Shown: positions 1 through 12,700 of the stretch, piece by piece | How positions within the stretch are numbered: position 1 is the first letter of the stretch | Layout: each line of letters starts with the position of its first letter | Assembly: GCF_000165425.1 (NCBI RefSeq) | Contig: NW_001798973.1 | Span: forward strand, 2,555-66,554 | Reading direction: 5' to 3' | Source: Paramecium tetraurelia | Taxonomy: Eukaryota > Ciliophora > Oligohymenophorea > Peniculida > Parameciidae | DNA: 64,000 nucleotides | The notes under the pieces: model-generated | What the model was told of the DNA's origin: nothing | Seen by the model: the letters and a program-made list of their open reading frames with translations, nothing else | The model's database searches: none | Made by a program: the position numbers and the translations under genes

Positions 1-3000
1 TGAAATAGATAGTTTTGAATGAATTAAGGAATTAAATGCTGACTAATAATTCAATTTAGTTAAATAATATCTTGATTGATAGCTTAATCTCGGTTTGAAA
101 CTCAAAGTATTTAATGTTCAGAAAAATTAATTCATTGCTGTCAAAAGAAAGTAGACTTCCATTAGACATGCCTAAGCTATTAAAGAAAAAGCGATATACA
201 AAAACAAGCAGATGAACTAGTGGAACTATTTGAAGAAACCATGTAATAAATTGAAAGTAGTTACAAACAATATCCTCTAATCAGATACTAAAGGTGCTTG
301 TCTTTTGGCTATGCTGAATTATGCAACGATATCTTACTAGCTATTAGAATTCTGAATTAATCTTCATTTCCTGATGAATTTATTTATACAAAAATCCTAA
401 CCATAAACCAAGATTTTTTATCATATAAATCAATCTATTTGATCAGTAATTTAGAGAACTAGAATGTTATAAAGGTGTCTTCAAATTTTCATGAAAAATT
501 TGGTGCCAATATTTAAAATATTACGGATATGGTCCCTAAGGGTATTTAGGAACATCACTAAGAAATGGTTAAAGAATTTATTAGAACAGGAAAATCTAAT
601 TTTTTCCAAAAAGCAACTTAAACCATATATTAAGATAATTTAATGATAAAACCAATGATTTTGATGAATGATGTGATTATCTAGGATAACAGTTTCCATG
701 CAATTTCAATTGGAACTCTTTTGGATGATGAATAAATAATCCTAATTACTAATAATAGATCTAAAGTAAGTAGCCTTAGTAAAGGGTTCTTGGATTAACT
801 TAATTTAGAATCTAAAGATGCGAATTAAATTCTTGGAGTTGATATTGAATTACTTATTCCCCAATTTAGAACGAATTCTCAAATATCATAACCATAATAC
901 ATTGAAGTGAAATTACCAAATTTCTCTTTACTTTAATCTCATCAAGATTTAAATGGAAGAGAAAAAAACAAAAAATCACATCCTTGCATCCTTGGAGATT
1001 TTTGGTTGGATAATTCAAGATTGAACACATTTATATCCTTGTGTTTAATTGAAAAATCAACATACAATTATCATAAGATACGATTCAGTTATATAAAATG
1101 CATAAACAAAACCATAATATTTCCGAATTCAATGAAAACGCTATAAAAATTAAGCATTAATTGTTTTGAAGAAATCGAAGAATAAGTAAACATAGTGGTT
1201 CCATATGATCAAATAGATTAGGAGTGTAATTTAGGCTAGAAATAGGACATGTTGAACACTGTCAGGTATGATTAGACATAGACTTTAATAAAATATGATG
1301 ATACGAGAACAGATGGAATGAAAAGGATAGGGTAATCAACATAGAAATATGAGGAAAACTCTATAGAAAGATTTATCAATTAAAATGTTAAAAGCTCAAC
1401 ATTTGAAAAAGACATTAAATAAAACTATGAAATGAAATTTTATCAGAAATATTCTTTATTTGAAAAAATAAGACATAAAAATAACCTAGTTAAAACTGAG
1501 AAAATGCTAATAGTTGTGTTAGCTTTGCATCAAATGTTATTTTTTCTCTAAATCTTATTGTCTTTCATAGACTGTATAAATTTACTAAACTTGAACTTAA
1601 ATGAGTTAGAATTATTAAGGATAAAATACGATTTATTCCAACCAGTAGAGACGTTTATTGTTACCAGATATACAATAATTAATTACAATAACCAGTTTGC
1701 AGCAAAATAAATCACCAAACCTTAATTAGACTTTTATTTGAAATTTCCAAATTCTAATTTAAATTTAGGTTTTGATGATGTCTATTAAAATTAAGAAGCT
1801 ATTCTCAATCGATTAGAGCTATAATCATTTTTATCTGAAGTTTATGAAATTTACATTTATGTTAAGACAGACAATGGTGAGCTGTTCAATATAACAATGA
1901 GATAAGCCCTCAGTATATTGATAAACTATCAATATACGTTTAAAGCTGCATATGTGTATGATGGAAAAACAGTGACAGACTCTCCTTACATCTTTTACTC
2001 ATATCGCAACTTACTAACTTTATACAATTCATTTGATTATTTGAATAAGAACTTATACTCATAAGCAATTCTTAGAATATCTGATGATATAGAAAAAGAA
2101 CTATTTTTATTCTATCCTTTCCTTATTCAATTCATTGTTATTTTTGGAGTAGAACTATTTTATGATTTCAAAAATAATAAGATTTTAGGCAAGTTTGTTT
2201 ATTTGATTTTATTTAGTCATTCAGTGCTTATTTTATAAGAAATAAGAAGATTAACATGCTATATCGATTATTATATTAATAATCCAGAGAAACTATTTAA
2301 ATATAGGTTTAATATTGAAGAGAAAGAAAAGGAATTGTAAAGTACTAAAGAACTGAATTCAAGTGGAGTTTAATAAAAAAAATTATAAAATATAGGGAAA
2401 TCCTACTTTAAGAAGTGCCATATAACAACTTTATTTCTTTAATTAACATTTATAATAACATTTGGGATTATCAAACTAAATCTCACATCTTCTTACCTTA
2501 CTAAATACGAAAAAACATGCTAATTTACTTTTGAAGTATCCCGTCTTGGGACTAATATCCCTACGATTTATGCTATGAGAGAAGTTCTATACTATAGATG
2601 GAGATATCCTTTTTATAAAGAAAAAGAATTATCTGAGATTTTGCAATAAATCCAAGATTGCCTCGAATAAGTACATAACGTTACAAATGATATATCATAA
2701 TTAAGAATGTATGTAATGAATTAAATATAGACATGATTATTTGCTAAGTGACTCATTCGGTTAATACATACAGGAACTTTATCAAACAAACCTATGTGAT
2801 TTACTTCCAGAAGATTTGAAGGAGAGAAGCCAATAATTATGCTAAACTACTCTTGGAGGGAGTTTACGTAAAGGATTATATGGAGCTTTGGTTTACATTT
2901 ATACTAGCATATAAAATGAGATGCAGATTAATTACTTTTTAAATAAAACTGAGAATACTGTAAATGAATTAGAAGGAGTTTTCATGGTTAGTTAAATTAT

Positions 3001-3278
3001 AAAGGAAATCAACTCAAAGATGTGGCTGGACATTGTCAATTCAACAGAATATGTTTAACAAATTGTAACTGTAAGAAAATGATTTATCTTAGATAGTATC
3101 TTTCATTTACATCTTCTTTGTGATAATAAATCTCTTTGCTATTTTTATTTTAATAAATAACAAACTGCAGAGGCAATATTATTTATCGAAAAGATATTTA
3201 TATTTGGTGCCATAGGCAATCTTATTTGGAAATGATTAATTTGAAAGACTAGCTAAAGGATTGCTCTAAATGAATTGA
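1..3278 (+). CDS. Large polytopic membrane protein with PAS-like domain, 5' end outside the window
   Basis: Frame 1 is open from about position 76 to the TGA at 3276-3278, giving about 1,050 residues after removing introns 2709-2730 (22 nt) and 3065-3092 (28 nt). It aligns throughout with the gene at 9758-14426, for example YDGKTVSDSPYIFYSYRN-like and AMREVLYYRWRYPFYK segments. A central region (about 430-900) resembles the PAS-like part of the ciliate TmcB-like family (pattern PKGIQEHHQEMVKEFIRTGKS). Hydrophobic segments lie near 1500-1570, 2100-2240 and 2430-2480, and a last one at 3093-3150 just before the C terminus. Bases 1-75 belong to upstream exon sequence whose splicing I could not resolve. 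Function is unknown; a membrane sensor or scaffold role is inference only. Confidence 0.75.
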
Positions 3279-3376
3279 TGATTAAAAAAATTAAAATTAA
3301 TATGTCATCAATTATTGTATAAATATAGATTTTGATTTTCTAGAAAAATTAAATATTTTTAAAATAAGTTGTTTTA

Positions 3377-4317
3377 ATGAAAGAAATTCTTGGTTTGGCA
3401 AGTGTGATACTTATTGGGATTACCCTTTACATGAATGGATAGAGTGAAATTTCTTCTTAAAATTAATTTTAATAATGGCAATCACTTCACTCTAAATTTT
3501 ATACACAAATTGAGGAATAATATCGTAGAATGATCTTTGAACAAAACAAAAAAATGATTGACGAACACAATGCTAATCCTGAAAACACCTACACAATGGC
3601 ACTTAATTAATTTGCCGATTTGACAACTGAAGAATTCGTAGCAACTTATTTAGATTCATAATTATCTGCCGGATTAAAAAAGAGATCAGTAAAACCTAAG
3701 TCTCAATCCATACCAAATGAAGCTTATGATTGGAGAAACACAACAAGTGTGAGAGACATGAAATCTGGGTGCATTTCAAGTTGGGCTTTTTCAACTGTTG
3801 GAGCGGCCGAATCATATTTAACTGTGGTGAAATCTTAAAAACTATCACTTTCCCCATAATAACTATTGGACTGTGATGCAACATCATTCTCTTGCAATGG
3901 AGGTGTCCCCTATAAAGGTTTAAACTACATTGCTGACAATGGTATTACAGTTGAATCTGTTTACCCATACGTAATCAATTAATATTAATTTTTTAGACAG
4001 CCAAATTCTCACCATGCAAAAGAGAGGGAGGACCATATACTATCAATGGTAATGAAGATGTTGACGATCTTAAAAGTGCATTGAGATAATACGGAGTCTC
4101 AGTATTTGTAGATGCTACAAATTGGCAATTTTATTCAAAAGGAATATTTAGCAATTGTGAAGACAATGTCAACTTTGCAGCTACAGCAATTGGATTCACT
4201 GAAACATATTGGATTGTTTAAAGTTCATATGGTACATCCTGGGGATAAAATGGATATATTTATTTGGCACCAGGAGATACATGCGGTATTGAATCCTTTG
4301 GTGTTAGAGCTATTTGA
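3377..4317 (+). CDS. Papain-family (cathepsin L-like) pseudoprotease
   Basis: About 304 residues with one 26-nt intron at 3971-3996. The N terminus is a signal peptide (MKEILGLASVILIGITLYMNG), followed by an I29-type propeptide and a C1A peptidase domain. Family landmarks are clear: a GCISSWAFS block, CNGG, and YWIVQSSYGTSWGQNGYI. The catalytic residues are not: the Cys is Ser (codon 3779-3781, residue 135), the oxyanion Gln is Lys, the His is Phe (codon 4174-4176) and the Asn is Ser (codon 4222-4224). The frame is intact and disulphide cysteines remain, so it looks like a maintained inactive homologue, probably secreted or vacuolar, rather than a decaying copy. Its end lies 27 bp from the convergent GST gene. 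Confidence 0.88.
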
Positions 4318-4344
4318 TTATTTATCATATGAATAATAAAAATA

Positions 4345-5060
4345 TCATAACTTAGGTTTGCTTCTTATTTTCTAGACTATTTTAAGTAGGACTTCATGTC
4401 CAGCATTCACTTCTTTAATTTATGTGACTCTTGACATCCAATTCAAAATGTTAGGATATTTGGAAAAATCCCAATTAACCATGTGCAATTACATGATTTC
4501 ACAATAAGCACTTAAGTCGGCAAGTGTGATTTCTTTACCGCAGATGTAATCCTGAGTTGAAAATTCTATATTAAATATAAGACTTTGTACTTGTATCTAA
4601 GAGTTTCAAAGCAAATATGGCTTCCTTTTTAGCCTACTCCAAATTAACAGTTGTTTCTATTCCTAATTTTGGAGCCACCATCAAATTGAAAAAGTATTAG
4701 GATAATTTTCTTGTTCCTGTGTGATGATAATCCAAGTATTCATCAATCTTGGCTGATTGCTGAGGATCATCAGGATACAAAGGAGTCTTAATATTTCTCG
4801 ATTTGATAATATATTTGACGATGGCATGACTCTCAGCAAGTTGAAATCCATCTTTATCAACAATAGCAGGAACTAAGAAAAATTCATTAAAAAGATGTAC
4901 CCTTTCTATATGGATTTATTTTAGCATATTCTGGAGTGCGTTATTTTCCTTCTGCGATTCTGATCTCAACTACTTCATGAGGAACCTTGAGTATATTTAA
5001 CACGATAGCAACAAATCTTGAAGGTTGAGACAACCAATCGATATACAATTTCAATGACAT
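4345..5060 (-). CDS. Glutathione S-transferase, theta-like
   Basis: 220 residues in three exons; introns 4873-4900 (28 nt) and 4566-4590 (25 nt). The N-terminal thioredoxin-fold domain starts MSLKLYIDWLSQPSRFVAI, so the first Ser after the beta strand (SQPSR) is the likely glutathione-activating residue. NPYRKVPAIVDKDGFQLAES is the classic cis-Pro/GSH-contact block with ES. The C-terminal helical domain carries the conserved ITLADLSAYCEI element. It should conjugate glutathione to electrophiles in the cytosol. The start is the only in-frame Met ahead of the beta strand. The gene is convergent with the pseudoprotease gene. Confidence 0.92.
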
Positions 5061-5434
5061 CTTATTTTATAATATGATGTAAATTATACAATCAGAAAAT
5101 ATTATATAGTATATAATACTGATGTATGATTTATGGATAAATAATCCTAAAAGATATATTCATAATTTGATTATCCAAAATAAAAAACACAACTATACTA
5201 ATTAATTCTGATGTCTTATTTTTCAAACATATTAAGTATCTCCAACATCAAAATATCAGTATTTAAAAATTTTAATGTTAAATTATTTTATTATATGTAC
5301 CATTGATAATAGCAATTAGTATAAGTTAGGCAAATTAGCAACACTACCTTTCATAATTATATAATTGTTTTTATAGGAAATTAATAAGGCAGGGAATTTG
5401 GAATTGATAGAAAGTTAAATTAAATAAATATATA
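5061..5434. promoter_or_regulatory. Divergent intergenic region, no gene seen
   Basis: 374 bp of AT-rich DNA between the divergent starts of the GST and DP genes. I see no RNA gene or repeat. It must hold both promoters, but no specific motif can be named. Confidence 0.4.
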
Positions 5435-6487
5435 ATGATAACTAATGATAATGTCAACTCAAGATCATATGATCCTCCAGTCATTCCTGATCCTTCTCAA
5501 ATGCTTGAAGAATCCCAGTTCATCAATATCTCATAGAAGCATCTTCTTTTTCCGAATAGTCCTTTTCAGATTGTCAAGCCTTAGGATGTAAGTGATTATG
5601 AATTCCCTTTTGATCCATAACCATTGCAGATGATGTTTGATTATCCTCAATCAGAATAACTCTCACCAAAACAATAAATTAGGAAACCCTCCAAAAATTC
5701 GAATCTATAATTCACTACGCCATAAAAGGTACAGCCTTACAGAAGGTAATTATTTTGAGCAATTTAAATAGATATCAATCAGAAAGAGTAGAACGAAGAA
5801 CTTATAATTATGAATAGTAAAATTAACCCATGAGAAGCCAAAAGGGTAAATATGGACACATAATCAAGCACAGGACTTAGACATTTGTCAATAAAGGTCA
5901 AGGAAATCGTGTTTGAATTGAGATCAACTTCCTATAAAGATGTGGCAGAGAGATTAATTTAGGAGTTAAGTAAGGAAGAAGGCAGATTACTAGATTATGA
6001 TAATGTATGATAATAATAAATTAGAGTCTAAAGATGAGTAAAACATTAAGCGTAGAGTTTATGATGCTTTGAATGTGATGATAGCATCCAAAGTATTAAG
6101 AAAAGAAGGTAAAAAAGTCAAATCAGATGTTTGTTCCGAACTGTCTGGAAAGATTAAACTTTAAGACAGAGATGCTCAAAGAGAAAAGCTGGTAATTTTG
6201 CAATATATCACAAGATGATAAAATAAAAGATCGTCTAAGGAAAAAAGAAGCATTTATCAGATCTCATTAAAAAATGGAAAACGGCCACTTCTTTAATAGA
6301 AAGAAATAAAAACATAGAAAAATAATCATAACAATCATTCTATTTTCCATTAATAATATTTTATGCAGATCAGAAACATCCTAAATTTCTCAAAGATAAA
6401 AAAACATTAAAAATTTAGATGAAAAATAAAATTGAAATTCTTTCAGATCTTGACATTGCAAAACAATTGTTTCTGTATCATTTATGA
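5435..6487 (+). CDS. DP-type dimerisation partner of E2F transcription factors
   Basis: 317 residues after removing four introns: 5746-5771, 5846-5873, 6005-6026 and 6192-6214 (26, 28, 22 and 23 nt). The winged-helix DNA-binding domain reads KGLRHLSIKVKEIVFELR...SYKDVAERLI, then DEQNIKRRVYDALNVMIAS; RRVYDALNV is the E2F/DP DNA-contact signature. It is followed by a Lys-rich helix and a DP-type dimerisation/marked-box region (HLSDLIKKW...LIERN, FPLIIFYADQ). DP proteins pair with E2F to control S-phase genes in the nucleus. No E2F gene is in the window. The N-terminal roughly 110 residues are Pro/Gln-rich and probably disordered. An ATG a few codons downstream of the first is an alternative start. 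Confidence 0.9.
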
Positions 6488-6834
6488 ATTTATCTTAGTG
6501 AAACTGTTGACAATGATAAAATATAAGAAGAATGCTTAAAATTGTAATGAAATAATTTATATATATTTTTATTGTATGAGATTTTTGAAATAAATAAGAA
6601 TATATTTATGAACTTGAGATAATCAAAAAGAGTTTTTTAAATAGTGAGAATTTAAATGGAATTCAAGTATATTTTAATCTTATGTTTTCATTAAATTCTG
6701 AAAAAATGATTAATAATTAGATTTATACATGTTGAGATATTATTTTTAATTCTGTTTCTAAGTCTTACGAGTTAGACGATTAATAGAAAGAAATTCATCA
6801 AGTTATATTTTAAAAATAAATTATTATTATTTTA
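6488..6834. other. Intergenic, nothing recognised
   Basis: 347 bp of very AT-rich DNA between two genes on the plus strand. Short frames here are closed by TGA and show no protein-like sequence. It probably holds the promoter of the 2H phosphoesterase gene. Confidence 0.4.
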
Positions 6835-7530
6835 ATGAAGCAGAGGAGATTTGTTCAGAGAAACTAAGCTACATTTACTCATTTTGTTAGTGTACCTTTA
6901 ATTTTACAACCCACTTAAGGGAAGCTTTAGAAATTGATGGAAGACATTCATAAAAAGTACAATTATGATTAATCAATGAATCAAAATAACCCATTTCTAT
7001 TTCACATAACAATATCAATGCTTGGATTATCTAATTAAGAAAAAATAAATAAGGCTAAATAAATATTCATTGAGAATGAGCAAACAATAAAAAACTATTT
7101 AAAAAACACTTGTATTCGACTCAAAGGTTTAGGTTGTTTTCAAAATCGAGTTAATCAATAAAATAAATATTACAAACGAGGACCTTATGAAGATTTAAAT
7201 ATCATTTATTTAAATGTAGATGAAACTTAACTATTGCCAGTTTCTGATTTTATCATTAGATAATTCCTACAAGCAGAAATCTTTGATTCAGATGATTTAA
7301 AATCAATGAACTTAATCATGGATCAGTAATCAAAAATGTTCAGAGCAGAGAAATTTCATATAACATTGTTTCGATTGAAGGATTGTAAAATTAACTTTCA
7401 ACAATTATTTGATGAATACAAAGATTACGAATTTGGTGATGTTCCCATTTAATATTTTGACATCAGTACGAGATGGTAGTATGATAAAGATAAGTTCTAT
7501 TAGCCATTAGCGAGAATATTAGTTGATTGA
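6835..7530 (+). CDS. 2H phosphoesterase, AKAP7/ASCC1-like
   Basis: Single-exon gene of 231 residues. Two H-x-T motifs mark the LigT/2H phosphoesterase fold: FHITISMLGL (about residue 55) and FHITLFRLKD (about residue 180). The start THFVSVPLI matches the first strand of AKAP7/ASCC1 proteins. Members hydrolyse 2'-5' or cyclic phosphodiester bonds in RNA or nucleotides, so an RNA-processing or oligoadenylate-hydrolysing role is likely, but the substrate cannot be read from sequence. There is no KH domain, unlike animal ASCC1, so it is the catalytic module alone. It is convergent with the kelch gene, 49 bp away. Confidence 0.82.
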
Positions 7531-7579
7531 TTGTAAATTACAATAATTATAAATATGTATTCTGATAAATTGATAATTC

Positions 7580-9269
7580 TCATAATATCCATCTTTCAGG
7601 TGTTCCTATTATGAAGTTGCAACTGTTTGTTACAGCATAAATTTTTCCTAAATGAATCAAACTGCCATTTTACACCTAAGCAATTTAAGGAGGATTTGGT
7701 AAATTCTCGGTTGTAAATTATAAATTTTGTTAATCCACCATCTTTAATAGTTAATATTATCCATTTCCAAAGATCAATACATTAGAATTATTTATAGCCA
7801 CTAATCCTACCCCTCTGTTGATATTAATGTTAAAAGAGGTCCATTTCAATAGTTTAGTATCAAATACTTCCAATGGTGTTGCTTTAATCACATATTATCG
7901 AAAAGCACATACTGATAAATTAGCACCACCCTGATTCATTTTTGGCAGGCTAACTCTAGTTTCAATAACAGACCTCGCCTTACTCATTTGTAATTCTAAA
8001 CCCTCTATGGTATTTAAATCTTCGTTCTGATTTTGTCCTCCAAGAACGTATAGTTTATTTTATAGGAATACTCCAGCTGATGAATGTCGAGGTTATTATA
8101 GTTGATCAGTCGATATTAGGGTTTGTTATTTCAAATCCAATTTGAAAATTTAAGAACTCAATTAATTTCCAATATAACCACCTATGACAAATATATCTCC
8201 TTATTGTGAACGTGCAGATGAACTTTTTATTGGCACTTAACAATTCAATCTAACCTCTTGCCATCTGGGATTCTAAACCCATTCTAAATTTAAGAAAAAC
8301 ACGGATTTATCGGTGAAGTAATGCAAATATTTTTAACTACAAAGAGGATCGTAGAAATCTGGTAAATTTATGGTAAAATTGGAGATACCAACTTGTTAAA
8401 CTACATTATTCACAAAATATTATACATTATTGTTCCAATCTTTTATATGGTGATTGTTCTATTTAGGCTGGTTAAATTTCACTTGTCAAATATGGATGAT
8501 TATAAGCTGTATTTTTAGGAATTAATGAAGAAGGTTAAATTTATTGATTCTTATAATACTCTGCATTTTTTATTGATGTGTACTGTCCCAATTGAATTTT
8601 AAGAAAGTATAGTTCTTACTCCTCAATTTAAATATCTAATGTATGTTTAGAGACTTCTTCAATAAATGCTTCACATTCAACTCGCTATTGTTGTGTTTGT
8701 TACAGGAAATTTGTTGTTTATAATTGTATGATTTGCTTTAGATACTTTGGAGTCCTTAGTTTTTAATCAATCTATTAAAATTCTTGAATTTTTAAATTTA
8801 ACGATCTTTCCATTTATTATAATTCAACATCTAAATTTGTTCTGTCTGTCTTTGTGACTTAATCTAACTCGTTAAACAATTCATCAAAAAATTAATCCAC
8901 CATTTACTATACTCTCAATTTTGCATTGCTAAGCTTCGTGTGCAATTACCCATGAGCATCTGTTTTTGAATCTTTGAATTACTATAATAACTATATGGCT
9001 GAGTTCAAATTTATTAAATGAGTGTTTATAAGTTGTAATGTTTCTTCATGCATTTCATCGACTGTGACTAAGTCTGGAAATTATCCTTACTATCGATGTT
9101 TGTCCAAATGTTAAGGAATACATTTTGGACATAGAGGCAATAAACAACTAGGCTGTTTACAGAAATTAGTTATACTCTAGCCTTAATGTGTTACACAAGG
9201 TGCTTACAACTAAAAGGTTTAACCTAAACCTATCTCACTAGGATTAGGAGAATTTTGAATATTGAACAT
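7580..9269 (-). CDS. B-box zinc finger and kelch-repeat protein
   Basis: 554 residues, one 25-nt intron at 8401-8425. An N-terminal Cys/His cluster (CVTH...C...C...CPKC...H...H, about residues 28-65) fits a B-box. A Gln-rich coiled coil follows (about 90-250). The C-terminal half is a kelch beta-propeller with blades such as GDIFVIGGYIG and NKLYVLGGQNQNEDLNTIE, then RHSSAGVF. TRIM-like B-box/coiled-coil/propeller proteins usually act in substrate recognition or cytoskeletal scaffolding. No RING is visible, so a ubiquitin ligase role is not supported. The start Met is the first after a long non-coding stretch. Confidence 0.82.
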
Positions 9270-9757
9270 AAATATTTATATAAAATTAATTAATTGAAAG
9301 GAATACAATTGAATTACTACTGGGTGTTAGATACATAATAAGATTATGATGATCATAATGAGAATGGAATTAAAATATATTAAAAAATGACTTATATAAA
9401 ACTAATGAAAAAAAAGAATACAATTCGTCCTTGTGTGACTTCCAATTCAAACATAGTTTAGATTAGTTTCAAGCTTAAACAAAATTATTCTCAATCAATT
9501 TATATATCAATATCTTAAATTATGAATGTAAAATAAATCACAATAGGTCCCAAGATTAATAATATGATTATAAAATTAATAAAACATTCTGCAATTATTT
9601 TAATTATTAGTCATTTCAATTCTCTATGGATGTAAAATATTAATTATTTACAATTTCCTAATCTGTTGTATATATTTACAACAATATTTGATATTTATTA
9701 AGAATGATAAATTATTTAATTATATTAATCATAAAAATGAATAAAAAAACTTGATTA
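9270..9757. other. Intergenic, nothing recognised
   Basis: 488 bp, strongly AT-rich, between the start of the kelch gene and the 3' end of the large membrane-protein gene. No reading frame of interest, RNA gene or repeat was found. Confidence 0.4.
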
Positions 9758-12700
9758 TCATGCCATTATTTCTTAATCTTACATTACGGATCTGGCTAGT
9801 CTTTCAAAAGCATCATCTAGAAACAAAGTCTATTAAGGTAATAAATAGAGATATCTTTTTGCAATATAATATTGTCGTTTAAGAAAAGGATTTATGATAT
9901 AAAATAGAAAAAGGATTGATATTACTACGAAGACAAAAGCAAAAACACACAAGTACTAAAACTAAAAATAAAATTCTTACTATAATGCTAGACAAGATAT
10001 TATTGGTCTGATTTGTTAGATCAGCCTTCATATAAGTATTGATTTATTTTATAACTTGACTTATAATAAAGGCTCCTTCCAATTCGTTTCTAGTATTTTC
10101 AGTCTTATTTAGAAATTTATTAATCTACATTTCATTTTAGATGTTTGTATATATATAAATTAAAGATCCAGTTAGGCCGTTTAGAAAACTTCCGCCTAAA
10201 GTAATCTAACACAAAGCCATTGATTTCTCTTTCATGTTATCATCTAAATAGTTACAGATATTTGTTGAAGATACAGTTTACATGTAATCACTGAAGTGTG
10301 AACTTAATAAATACTAGTTTCTAAATTTGTATATATAAATAAATACATTTATAGATTTTATAAATAAGCAGTTACATTTTGCACTTAAGCCAAACATTCT
10401 ATAATTTGTTCTAGAATTTACTCCAAGTCATCATCTTTATAAAATGGATATCTCCATCTATAGTAAAGCACTTCTCTCATGGCATATATTGTAGGAATAT
10501 TAGTTCCGAGGTCGGTAATTTATTAATAAAAGTAAGCGGTTGGTTTAAATTAAGTAAAATAATTTAGATTAACATAATATTTAGCAATCGAAAAGGAGAT
10601 TAGAATTATGAATTAAATAAGTATCAAACAGTATCCAAACTTATTAGAAAGCAATTTTTTTTGGTATTATAATCTTTTTATTGAAGTTTCAATTTATAAT
10701 TACTTTTATTGCAATTTTAATTAATTCTCCTTTTTATCAATTTGGAATTGGTATTTAAATAATGTATCACTACTCTTAGATATGCTTTCAACATATAGAG
10801 TAAATCTATCAATATCTTACTGAATTGTATAAGCTTCATTAAAAGTCATAAAACCCAATAACGAAGCAATTCTTCCTTAATTCTTCAGATACCAGAAGAT
10901 TTCAAAGCTAACAATAATTAAAATTAAAATAACAAAAGGGTAAAACAATGTTAATTCTTAATCCAAATCTAATTCGATTCTCAAATTACATTCTACATAT
11001 AATTATTAATTTAATAGATCAAATGCATCATATAGAGTAAGTAGATTTCTGTAAGAGTAAAATATATAAGGTGAATCTGAGACAGTTTTACCATCGTATT
11101 TATAGGCAGCTTTGAAAGTGTACTAATAGTTGATTAGAATACTTAATGACTATCTCATAGATATATTATAGACTTCTCCTACATCAGTTTTAATGTAAAT
11201 ATAAAAGTCATAATATTAGGCTAAGAAATCTTATAGAGTCAGTCTATTCAAGATTGCTGCTTAATTCTATTAAACATCATCGAATCCTAAATTTAAGTTT
11301 GAATTAGGAAATTCTAGATATTTATCCAATTCACTCTTTGTTAATGATTTTGCTGTGTATTATGCATTATAATTGATAATTGTATATCTAGTAACAATAA
11401 ATGATTCTACTGGTTGAAACAGGTAATATTTGATTTAAAGAAGATCTATATTGGTTAAGTAATAATTTAAAGTTGATGAACTTGCAGTTAAGGAAATAGC
11501 AATTTAAGCTATAAAGACTATTAATTGTAGCATCACAAAAAACATCAACACTTTTTAGATCTAATTCGAATTAGGGGATTGCAACATCTTTTCCATGAGA
11601 ATGTATTTTTTATAGTAAAATGCCTTTTTCTACCCACTTAATTAACTAACCTAAGACGATTACCCTTCCATTTAAACATCTTATGAATCATCATCATTGC
11701 TTTTTGAATATTTTTAGTTAATTTTAGATTTCTCAATGAAGTATTTTTGTTGTTATTATAGGGATTACAAAGGTTAATATGTTTTACTTTAAGATTCGTT
11801 TTACCTTGAAGTATTTTTGCCAATAAATTAATCATCCACTAAAAATCCAATTCCATCATTGTTATGAGATTCTCTATTAGATAACAGTAAATCTGGATTT
11901 TATAGTATAACTATATCATTGATGTATTTTGGTTCTGATTCTTCATAAGGAATCAACATTTCAATTTGTTCATCCATTTCAATTTCGCTTATGTTGTTGC
12001 CATGTTATTAGAAATATGATTTTTGTGTTAAAGTTCTGGAAGCACTTTGACTGCCTCTTCTGGTTCCATTTTTTAAATAATTGAATCTAACAATGTAATA
12101 TTTATCATCGTTATTCTAAATGCAACAATGAGTGGAATAAGTATCATAATTATATTGATCTAGCCAACAACCATCCATAAGATCTGTTATATTTCTTTTT
12201 TATTTATAGTGGATTAGGAGTGTGACAAAATCAAATAATTTTGGTTTTGTTAAGAATCTAAGTTATATTTACTAAACTTGGTTGTCCTCAATATACAATT
12301 TGAATTTAGGAATAACATAATCAACTGGGATACCATAAATTAATTCAATTTAATCTGGATTTCCTCCAACAATTTCAAAAAATTCTTCACTCAATCCCAC
12401 AATCTTATGTTAGTTATCAACCACCATTATTATTTGATTTTCATCTTAAATAGACAATAAGATTAATGCATTGAGTTAATTTTTCTCAAATAAAATTTCA
12501 GTTACAATATTCACTCCTTCACAAAATCCCTTTTTGGCTATCAAACCTTCTTGAACATTTCTAAAGAATTTGGATTTTCCAGTCTTGATAAATGTTTTTA
12601 TCATACTGGAATGATAGTCTTTTATTCCATTGGGTATTAGATCGTCTAAAATTAATTAGTCTACCTAAAAGAAATCATAAGCATTGCTTGAATTCCTGAT

